Of a stretch of 64,000 bases of DNA, positions 33,727 through 40,632 are shown piece by piece (position 1 is the stretch's first letter; every line of letters starts with the position of its first letter). The position numbers and the translations under genes were made by a program. Where the stretch lies: assembly GCA_035530195.1 (NCBI GenBank), contig DATKVG010000128.1:62001-126000 (forward strand). The letters run 5' to 3'. This DNA comes from JAPLKX01 sp035530195. GTDB lineage: Bacteria; Hydrogenedentota; Hydrogenedentia; Hydrogenedentales; SLHB01. The notes under the pieces are model-generated. The model was not told the DNA's origin. It ran no database searches and was given only the letters and a program-made list of their open reading frames with translations.

Positions 33727-35745
33727 TTACTCCACAACAAGCGGAAACTGGCCTGAACTCTTCTCTCCTTTGGGATTCGTGACGGTAAGGATGACCGTAT
33801 ATTTTCCAGGCGTCTTATAGGCATGCTCGGCGCGCGGGTCTTTAGACTTGTCGCCGTCGCCAAAATCCCACTGCGCCTTTTTTACCAGCGGCATGTATTT
33901 CACCGAGTAGCCGAAAACAAACGGCGGGGCGATCGTCACGGGCATCCGGCCCGCCGGTGCGATCACCACGTTCCGGATGTCGAAAAACTCCGGTTTCCCC
34001 GCCTCGAGCGTGAGGCCGTCGGGTGCGGGCGCGATTTTGATTGGGCTGACGCCCGCGATAATATCTGCGGCGGCGCGGATACTTTCCCCATACCGGCCCT
34101 GGTCGCAGTAGGCCAGCAGGATCGCGTCGGCCTCAACCAGTTGCGGCAGGTTTTTGGGGTAGCCGAGCAGCAGAACGACCACGCGCACGCCTTTGGCCTT
34201 GAGCTCGCTGATGACGCGGGCTTCTCCGAACGATTTGCGCATCCCCGTAAAAATGCAGACCACCGTGCGCACCCCTTCCGCGTAGCGGGCGATGCGGTCA
34301 ACCTCGAAATCCTCGATCTCCCCGAGATGGCGCGCGGTCTGGATGGACTGCTGAAGAATGGGTTTCATATATTCTTCGAGCGCACCCGCCATCAGGTCGA
34401 CGCCGATCACGCCGGTGACGCCGATCGGCATCGAACGCTCTTTCGAGAGCGGCAGCACGTGGCCCGCGTTCTTGACGAGCGTGATCGAGTTGCGCTCGAT
34501 CGCGTACGCCTCGTTTGCGACCTTTTTCTTTTCGAGCGCATCGGCCTTTTTGCGCTCGGGAACCGGCCGCGCGCTGAGGTGGTGCGCCCGCTTCAGCGTG
34601 AGGATGCGCCGGACCGACTCCTCGAGCCGGGCCGCCGGGATCTGCCCATTTTGCACGGCCTGCGCCACCGATTCCGCGCCGCGCAGCACCTTGTCGCTGC
34701 CGGCCCAGTAGATCATGTCGGCGCCCGCCTCGAGCGCCATCACGGCGGCCTGCGCCGGGTCGATGTTGCGGCCGATATCGGACGAGTCAATCGGCCCGGC
34801 CACGATGACGCCGCCAAACTTCAACTCCTCGCGCAGCAGTCGGTAAACCTCCGGCGAGAGGCTGGCGGGCAGGCTTTGCGCGTTGATTGTCGGCACAAGC
34901 GTGTTGGCCACATGCACGACGGGCGCGCCCGCGTCGATGGCCGCCTTGTACGGGAGCAACTCGCGCGACGCCAGTCGAGGCCGCGGCGTAAGCAGGGCCG
35001 CGGGCGCACGCTCGCCCCGGTCGTTCCCGCCGCCGGGGAAACCCGTGGGCGCCGGGATGATGTCGCCGGCCAGCAGCGTCTGGATGACCGCGACGCCGGC
35101 CTGCGCGGTAAACGCGGGGTCGCTGCCAAACGTGTTGGTGACGTTCGGCGCGTCGGGCATCGTAGGCGCCAGTTCGAGCGACGGGCCCAGGTTCATGTTA
35201 AAACCCATCGCGGTGAGGTGCTGCGCGAGCATCTCGGCGAGCCCCTCGGTCGCGGGCATATCGGCGACCGCCCCAAGGCTCAGCAGCGACGGCAACTGCG
35301 CAAACCTCACCGGCAACCGCTCCTCGGACTGCGTCATCTGGTACAGGTCCGACGCGATGAACAGCGGAATGCCCTTCTCGAACTCGACGTGCCGTATCGA
35401 CCGCAGCGTCTTGACGTAATCCGCCGCCTGGTTCGGCGAGATGACCGCCGAAATGACCACCCCGCCCGGCACGCAACGCTTGAGCATCTCCCGGTCCGTA
35501 TTATTCGGCCCTTCAAAACCCAGCATCGTCACCAACATGATCTGGGCGACACGCTCGCGAAGATCGAGCAACTCGAGCTTCGAATCGATCAGTTCCGCGT
35601 CGGTTTTTGGAGGAGCGGCGGCCGGTTTTTCTTCCGCGATCGGCGAGGCCGGTTTCGCCGCGAAATTGTTCGCGGCAACGGCTGCCGGCGCCGCAAACAC
35701 GGCCAGGATTGCCAGTAAAGAAGTCAGGGGGACTGTAGAAACCAT
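33727..35745 (-). CDS. GH3-like exported protein with PKD domain, altered active site
   Basis: 672 residues with signal peptide (PLTSLLAILAVFAAPAAVAA). A NagZ-type GH3 barrel spans ~65-395 (LRERVAQIMLVTM, PLFIASDL, MGFNMNLGPSLEL, EAGADMIYW), followed by a GH3 C-terminal domain (~400-580) and a PKD domain (AQWDFGDGDKSKDPRAEHAY). In NagZ enzymes the loop after the fourth strand reads KHFPGHG with a downstream Asp-His dyad; here it reads APTGFPGGGNDRGERAP and the His is absent. The nucleophile region VIVAGPIDSSDIG also departs from the usual SDDL-type motif. It could be a binding protein or a divergent hydrolase acting on peptidoglycan or glycans. Confidence 0.8.
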   Translation of the reverse strand: MVSTVPLTSLLAILAVFAAPAAVAANNFAAKPASPIAEEKPAAAPPKTDAELIDSKLELLDLRERVAQIMLVTMLGFEGPNNTDREMLKRCVPGGVVISAVISPNQAADYVKTLRSIRHVEFEKGIPLFIASDLYQMTQSEERLPVRFAQLPSLLSLGAVADMPATEGLAEMLAQHLTAMGFNMNLGPSLELAPTMPDAPNVTNTFGSDPAFTAQAGVAVIQTLLAGDIIPAPTGFPGGGNDRGERAPAALLTPRPRLASRELLPYKAAIDAGAPVVHVANTLVPTINAQSLPASLSPEVYRLLREELKFGGVIVAGPIDSSDIGRNIDPAQAAVMALEAGADMIYWAGSDKVLRGAESVAQAVQNGQIPAARLEESVRRILTLKRAHHLSARPVPERKKADALEKKKVANEAYAIERNSITLVKNAGHVLPLSKERSMPIGVTGVIGVDLMAGALEEYMKPILQQSIQTARHLGEIEDFEVDRIARYAEGVRTVVCIFTGMRKSFGEARVISELKAKGVRVVVLLLGYPKNLPQLVEADAILLAYCDQGRYGESIRAAADIIAGVSPIKIAPAPDGLTLEAGKPEFFDIRNVVIAPAGRMPVTIAPPFVFGYSVKYMPLVKKAQWDFGDGDKSKDPRAEHAYKTPGKYTVILTVTNPKGEKSSGQFPLVVE

Positions 35746-35824
35746 TGAGCCCGTTGCCCTTCAAAAGATTCTGACAAACAACTGGCGGCAATTGTAGCAG
35801 ACAATAGACGCAAACCCTATTCGG

Positions 35825-35876
35825 CCCATTGGTTCCATTTGTCCCATTTGCCCCATGGGTCCCATTGGTCCCATCG
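35825..35876. repeat. 9-bp-period tandem array, CCCATTGGT type
   Basis: CCCATTGGT, TCCATTTGT, CCCATTTGC, CCCATGGGT, CCCATTGGT and CCCATCG: nearly six 9-bp units. It lies between divergent genes, ending 35 nt before the flavoprotein start codon. Confidence 0.9.
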
Positions 35877-35911
35877 AAAATGCTAAACTCTACCCGCAGG
35901 AGACCGCTCTC

Positions 35912-36640
35912 ATGAAGATCACCATATTCAACAGCAGCCCGCGGACCGACCGCGGAAACACCCACGCTATCGCCTCCGAGTTTATGGCGGGCGCGCGCGA
36001 CGCCGGCGCCGAAGTCGAGAATGTTTTCCTGGCGCGATGCACAATCAAACCGTGCCAGGGGTGTTTTGCCTGCTGGAAGGTCACGCCCGGCGTGTGCTCC
36101 ATCAAAGACGACGTAGCGCCGCTGCTCGACAAGCTGCGCAACTCCGATGTCGTCGTGTTTGCCACGCCCCTCTACGTCGACAACGTCTCCGGCATCATGA
36201 AACTTTTCATGGACCGGCTGATCCCGCTGGCCGATCCCCATTTTTCCAAAGACGAGCACGGCGAGTGCCGCCATCCATCGAGAAACCCGCAGCACATCCC
36301 CAACATCGTGGTCATTTCCAACAGCGGGTTCCCCGAGCAAAGCCATTTCCAGGTGCTCCGCCTGCTGTTCCGCCGGATATCCGCAAACCTCCATTCCAAG
36401 GTCGTTGGCGAAATATACCGCGGCGCCGGCGAAATGTTTTCAAGCAAGAACCCACTGGCGGCCTTCCTGCTTCGGCCGTACCGCAAATTGTTGCGCAAGG
36501 CGGGCCGCGAACTCGTCCAAACCGGCCAAATCTCCGATCAAACCGCCGCCGCACTCGAAAAACCCATCATCTCCGACGCCCTATACATCCGCAACGCAAA
36601 CAAAAACTTCGACAAAGCCCTCCGAAAAATCGACCGCTGA
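35912..36640 (+). CDS. NADPH-dependent FMN reductase / flavodoxin-fold protein
   Basis: 242 residues from ATG 35912 (AGGAGA upstream). The phosphate-binding loop FNSSPRTDRGNTHAI, a Cys-rich segment (CTIKPCQGCFACWKVTPGVC) and ATPLYVDNVSGIMKLFMDRL are the marks of the iron-sulfur-flavoprotein/NADPH-FMN-reductase family. The CxxCxxC-like group can hold a cluster in archaeal Isf, but many bacterial homologues keep only part of it. Role: electron transfer or quinone reduction in the cytosol. Monocistronic, with a 9-bp repeat array directly upstream and a perfect 9-bp hairpin 12 nt after the stop. Confidence 0.85.
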   Translation: MKITIFNSSPRTDRGNTHAIASEFMAGARDAGAEVENVFLARCTIKPCQGCFACWKVTPGVCSIKDDVAPLLDKLRNSDVVVFATPLYVDNVSGIMKLFMDRLIPLADPHFSKDEHGECRHPSRNPQHIPNIVVISNSGFPEQSHFQVLRLLFRRISANLHSKVVGEIYRGAGEMFSSKNPLAAFLLRPYRKLLRKAGRELVQTGQISDQTAAALEKPIISDALYIRNANKNFDKALRKIDR

Positions 36641-36651
36641 TTCAGCGCGGG

Positions 36652-36680
36652 GCAGGCGCGGGCACCTTAACCGCGCCTGC
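36652..36680 (+). terminator. Perfect 9-bp hairpin after the flavoprotein gene
   Basis: GCAGGCGCG, an 11-nt loop, CGCGCCTGC. It begins 12 nt after the stop codon. There is no T-run, so it may be a REP-like or mRNA-end-protecting structure rather than an intrinsic terminator. Confidence 0.5.
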
Positions 36681-36782
36681 TACCGGCAAATGCGACTCAG
36701 GCGCATGTCACTGCGCCGCGTTCTCCACGGGGTGTCTGACAGCATCCAAGCGGGGGCATTTTCTGCGCTGTAGGCGCAAAAG

Positions 36783-36944
36783 AAAATAGGCCGGGGCAAC
36801 GCCCCGGTGAAGCGGATTCCAAAGGGGATCATCCTGAAGGGATGGCAGGAAACCTGCAATTGTCATCCGTCCTCCTTCCGCCCATTCAGGGCGGTCGTTT
36901 TGGGGCGGGCGCTCCTTCACCGGGGCGTTGCCCCGGCCTATTTC
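36783..36944. repeat. Composite palindromic element (REPIN/MITE-like), ~160 bp
   Basis: Two outer arms (36783-36812 and 36915-36944) are inverted copies with one mismatch over about 30 nt. Each arm is itself a palindrome (CCGGGGC, 3 nt, GCCCCGG). The 102-nt interior carries no gene. It accounts for most of the 448-bp gap between the flavoprotein and fic genes. The doublet structure is that of REPINs or a small non-autonomous element. Confidence 0.8.
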
Positions 36945-37088
36945 CTGTCACGCTTTCAGCGTAATCACAACATGGGAATCCCGCTGAGGCACGTCCAACC
37001 CACTACCCTTTGCAGAGCACCTCAAAAAGAATTGGCTAATGGATCGCCGATTAAGCTATTATTAGGCTAATGGCTGGGAGATCATACC

Positions 37089-38126
37089 ATGGCTCCTCTC
37101 ACAATATCGCGGTTGCGCAATGTGGACGTCCCGGTTGCGACCGCCTGGCTGCTGGCCGATTGCATGGAAGCGCGCGGAAAGCAGGACCTCTGGGTACGTC
37201 AAAAGCCCGCCGTCCTCGATGTTCTCCGCGAGCAGGCCGTAATACAGAGCGTCGAGTCCTCCAACCGGATCGAAGGCGTTACCGTAGCGCAAGACCGGCT
37301 CAGGCCTGTCGTTGTGGGAAAAGCCAAACCGCGCGACCGATCCGAGGAAGAACTCGCGGGGTATCGCAAGGCGCTGGACTGGATTTTCTCGCAAAAGACT
37401 GCCGTATCGGTCGAGCCGGGGGTGATTCTCCGCCTTCACTCGATGGCGCAAGGCGGTTTTTCCGGCGATGCGGGCAAGTGGAAGGAACGAAACAACGAGA
37501 TCGTCGAGTTCAACGCCCGAGGCGAACGGCGTGTCCGGTTCATCCCGGCATCCGCAAAGGAAACGCCCCGCCTGATTCACCGGCTGTGCACAGAATACAC
37601 AACCGCCATTGAAGAAAAGTCGGCCCCGCCGCTGCTCGTCATCGCAACCGCCGTCTTCGATTTCCTATGCATCCACCCGTTTCGCGACGGCAATGGCCGC
37701 GTGTCCCGCCTGCTCACCACGCTCCTCCTGCAGCAACAGGGATTCATCATCGCCCGATACGTCAGCCTCGAACGCCTCATCGAAGAGACCAAAGACCGCT
37801 ACTACGAAGTCTTGGCCGAATGCTCGTTGAACTGGCATCAAGGGCGGAATGAGATAGTGCCTTGGTGGAACTATCTGCTGACCATTATCCGAAGGGGCTA
37901 CCAAGAGTTCGAACGGCACGTCGAGACAACACAAGCACCCGCTAAAACCGACATCATCCGCGAAACCGTCATGTCCCAAACCGCCCCATTCACCCTCGCC
38001 GACATCGCCGCCCAATGCCCATCCGTCAGCCCGCAAATGATCAAAAAAGTCCTCGCCGACCTCAAACAACAGGGCCTCGTCCAACTCACCGGAAGAGGCC
38101 GCGGCGCACGGTGGAGTGCAATCTGA
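37089..38126 (+). CDS. Fic-family AMP transferase with N-terminal inhibitory helix
   Basis: 345 residues; GGGAG lies 8 nt before ATG. The Fic core motif HPFRDGNGRVSR is at about 195-206. Fic enzymes attach AMP (or other nucleotide moieties) to Ser/Thr/Tyr of target proteins. An N-terminal SNRIEG (S-x3-E-G, about 57-62) fits the autoinhibitory helix whose Glu blocks the ATP gamma-phosphate, so this is a self-inhibited class II Fic. The C-terminus (FTLADIAAQCPSVSPQMIKK, VLADLKQQGLVQLTG) is a winged helix, suggesting DNA binding or autoregulation. It lies 84 bp before the methyltransferase gene on the same strand, at the edge of a likely acquired island. Confidence 0.9.
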   Translation: MAPLTISRLRNVDVPVATAWLLADCMEARGKQDLWVRQKPAVLDVLREQAVIQSVESSNRIEGVTVAQDRLRPVVVGKAKPRDRSEEELAGYRKALDWIFSQKTAVSVEPGVILRLHSMAQGGFSGDAGKWKERNNEIVEFNARGERRVRFIPASAKETPRLIHRLCTEYTTAIEEKSAPPLLVIATAVFDFLCIHPFRDGNGRVSRLLTTLLLQQQGFIIARYVSLERLIEETKDRYYEVLAECSLNWHQGRNEIVPWWNYLLTIIRRGYQEFERHVETTQAPAKTDIIRETVMSQTAPFTLADIAAQCPSVSPQMIKKVLADLKQQGLVQLTGRGRGARWSAI

Positions 38127-38210
38127 AACCGCCCTTGTCAATTCGATCGGTAGGAAATGCAGATGGAAACGTGATATGCTGCAAATGGACGAAGCATCCG
38201 GGGATAACCT

Positions 38211-39356
38211 ATGAAAGAAAAGCCACCAAAAGGCAAGAGGCGCAACAATACAAAGAACGCCAAACATGCTGTTGCTCGAGAAACACACCCAGTTTTCGGG
38301 CGGGACAAATCAACGTTTCAGCCCTTTTACCATACAAGCCAAGGAGCCATGTACTTAGGAGATTCGCTCCGACTCTTGCAGGACGACCTGCCAGAGAAGT
38401 GCGTGGATCTTATTGTTACAAGTCCTCCGTTCGCGCTTGTCAGGAAAAAGGGTTACGGAAATGTGGACGCCGAACGTTACGTGGAGTGGTTTAAACCTTT
38501 TGCCGAAGGTTTCCGCCGGGTCTTGAAGCCAAGTGGTTCTCTTGTGATAGACATAGGCGGGGCATGGAATTCGGGGACACCGACGCGTAGTCTTTACCAT
38601 TATGAACTTCTCATCATGTTGTGCCGACACGGTGGTTTTCATCTGGCCCAGGACTTTTTCTGGTGGAATCCAGCCAAATTGCCGTCTCCAGCAGAGTGGG
38701 TAACCGTTCGACGCATTCGAGTCAAAGACGCGGTAGACTTTGTATGGTGGTTATCACCTTCACCTTGGCCGAGGGCTGACAATCGCCGTGTGTTGACTCC
38801 ATACAGCGAGGCAATGAAGGGGTTGCTGAAGAACGGCTACCGCGCCAAGTTGAGGCCCAGCGGCCACGATATCAGCGACAAGTTCAGCGTGGACAATGGG
38901 GCGGCCATTCCGCCGAATTTATTGGCGATTCCGAACACAGAGAGCAACTCATATTACCTGCGTTACTGCCGTGACAATGGGCTTGCACCACACCCTGCGC
39001 GTTTCCCTGCTGAACTCCCCGAGTATTTCGTGCGAATGCTCACTGACCCAGGCGATCTAGTCTTGGATCCTTTTGCAGGCAGTTGTGTGACGGGTGAAGT
39101 GGCTGAAAGATTAGGACGCAGGTGGTTATGCGCCGAATTGGTTGGCGACTATCTAAAAGGGGCCATTGGTCGGTTCAGTGAGCCGGCGAAAAAGCCTGTG
39201 CAAGTAGATTTGTTTGGGCGGACTCGTCCCTCCAATGGGGAATCAGCCTATCGGATCTTTCGTCCGGGCGCTTTGTGGGACGACAAGAATCCTACCCCGT
39301 TACAAGCAGATGGCAGGCAGAAGAGGAGCCGTCCAACTTCAGAAACGGACGAGTAG
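38211..39356 (+). CDS. PvuII-like N4-cytosine DNA methyltransferase
   Basis: 381 residues. Motif IV TSPPFALVRKKGYGN (~67-81) comes before motif I DPFAGSCVTGEVAERLGR (~287), the beta-class order. TSPPF marks N4-cytosine methyltransferases. The stretches PAKLPSPAEWV, IRVKDAVDFVWW, RPSGHDI, IPPNLLAI and HPARFPAELPEYFVRMLT closely follow M.PvuII as I remember it. It protects a type II restriction site by methylating the exocyclic N4 of cytosine. It is followed after 44 bp by an HNH nuclease gene, its probable restriction partner. Base composition is visibly more AT-rich than the flanks, which supports transfer. The recognition sequence is not certain. Confidence 0.9.
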   Translation: MKEKPPKGKRRNNTKNAKHAVARETHPVFGRDKSTFQPFYHTSQGAMYLGDSLRLLQDDLPEKCVDLIVTSPPFALVRKKGYGNVDAERYVEWFKPFAEGFRRVLKPSGSLVIDIGGAWNSGTPTRSLYHYELLIMLCRHGGFHLAQDFFWWNPAKLPSPAEWVTVRRIRVKDAVDFVWWLSPSPWPRADNRRVLTPYSEAMKGLLKNGYRAKLRPSGHDISDKFSVDNGAAIPPNLLAIPNTESNSYYLRYCRDNGLAPHPARFPAELPEYFVRMLTDPGDLVLDPFAGSCVTGEVAERLGRRWLCAELVGDYLKGAIGRFSEPAKKPVQVDLFGRTRPSNGESAYRIFRPGALWDDKNPTPLQADGRQKRSRPTSETDE

Positions 39357-39400
39357 AACTATAATGCCGTTGTCGGATTCTCTTGCGGAAGGGAGCACTT

Positions 39401-40402
39401 ATGCCAGCGACACAACCACGCTTTCTTGTTGAAGCCATTGAAGATGCAATTGAAGCATCGGGGCATTCGGCGCTTCCAATCTCTTTGGAACGGCAGCATC
39501 CGCGGAAGTTTATCGTTTCCTCGCCGGATGGAAATCAGATTCTTCTATGGGTTTACGCTTGGACCCTCACCCACGGTGGCCGCCCATCGCTTCCACGGGA
39601 ATACCGCATCCAGATGACCTCGGTGGCATCGCCGCTCAACCTCAATCCGCAGGGTCCGACTATTCTGATCGGTTACGAACCTAGCTTGAAACTTTTTGCC
39701 GGGTTCGATCTTAAGCGTCACAGTACGTTCACTACGGGATCGCCGTCTGTTCAGATAGACATAGACGTGTTGCACACTGCGCTGCAGCATGGTTTAGCGT
39801 TTGGCCGCAAGGCAAACGATGAGGTCGCCATCGGTATTCGTCCCGATCAGTTTATGGATTATGTGCATACCGCCAACGAGCTTCACGCCTGCGGTCGCAA
39901 GGTGAATACATTTCGTCTGTTGAGCAAGGCTTCGGCGCTTGCCCCAATTTCCGAGCAGGAATTGGAGGCCCTCCCGACACAACGCAAGAGGATCATTCAG
40001 ACCGTTACCCGCCTCTCCCGCAAAGCCAATTTTCATCAGCAGGTGCTCGCTGCTTACGGAAACCGTTGCGCAGTGACGCGGATGCAACTCCGGCTGGTGG
40101 AGGCGGCTCACATTTTGCCCGTTGGCGCGCCTGGAAGTGCAGATGACGTGCGAAACGGCATTGCACTATCTCCCACGTACCACCGCGCCTACGACACTGG
40201 ATTGATCTACCTTGATGAAAACCACGCCATGCGCGTAAATCCCGAAAAGGAATCGGGGCTACTCCAATTGAGACTTGAAGGAGGCTTGGCGGAATTCAAG
40301 GCCACACTGGGAAAGATTCATCTGCCTCCAGACCAGCGGCAGCACCCTGATCTCAAATTCATCCGCAAGGCAAATCGGTATCGTCAAATAGCCCGCGACT
40401 AG
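39401..40402 (+). CDS. HNH endonuclease, likely restriction partner
   Basis: 333 residues from ATG 39401 (GGGAG 6 nt upstream). The N-terminal ~190 residues are unassigned. The C-terminus carries an HNH_2-type nuclease: FHQQVLAAYGNRCAVTRMQL, the metal-site VEAAHILPVG (His near 236) and DDVRNGIALSPTYHRAYDTG, where N and H complete H-N-H. This domain is common in restriction enzymes. Adjacent, same-strand placement after the m4C methyltransferase argues for a type II restriction-modification system. R.PvuII itself has a PD-(D/E)XK fold, so the pairing with an HNH nuclease would be a different combination. No controller (C) protein gene is visible. Confidence 0.85.
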   Translation: MPATQPRFLVEAIEDAIEASGHSALPISLERQHPRKFIVSSPDGNQILLWVYAWTLTHGGRPSLPREYRIQMTSVASPLNLNPQGPTILIGYEPSLKLFAGFDLKRHSTFTTGSPSVQIDIDVLHTALQHGLAFGRKANDEVAIGIRPDQFMDYVHTANELHACGRKVNTFRLLSKASALAPISEQELEALPTQRKRIIQTVTRLSRKANFHQQVLAAYGNRCAVTRMQLRLVEAAHILPVGAPGSADDVRNGIALSPTYHRAYDTGLIYLDENHAMRVNPEKESGLLQLRLEGGLAEFKATLGKIHLPPDQRQHPDLKFIRKANRYRQIARD

Positions 40403-40632
40403 CACCCTTATGGGTTACGGGCATTTTTCCCAAACTCGCACCCAATGCGAGAACCGCCTCTCTCACGGCGCCAAGGGCGCGACTCAACTGAGCAACTCAA
40501 AGGAGTCCCGTCAGTGTTCTTGTGGGCGTTAAGAAAATCTTTGAAGTTCTGGAGAAGGTTGTTTTCACTCGTATATTTCTGAAGGAAGTCAATTGTTATT
40601 GACACTTCGGAATAGTCTTCAGCAACGCACGA

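Noticed and set aside
33823..35718. 631-residue plus-strand frame opposite the GH3-like gene
   Set aside because: Very long but composed of Arg/His/Asp-rich antisense sequence; the minus-strand protein has recognisable GH3 and PKD motifs and a signal peptide.
40408..40605. 65-residue minus-strand reading frame after the HNH gene
   Set aside because: The start (ITIDFLQKYTSENNLLQNFK) looks protein-like, but the second half is Arg-rich filler, no ribosome site is convincing and no family is recognised.
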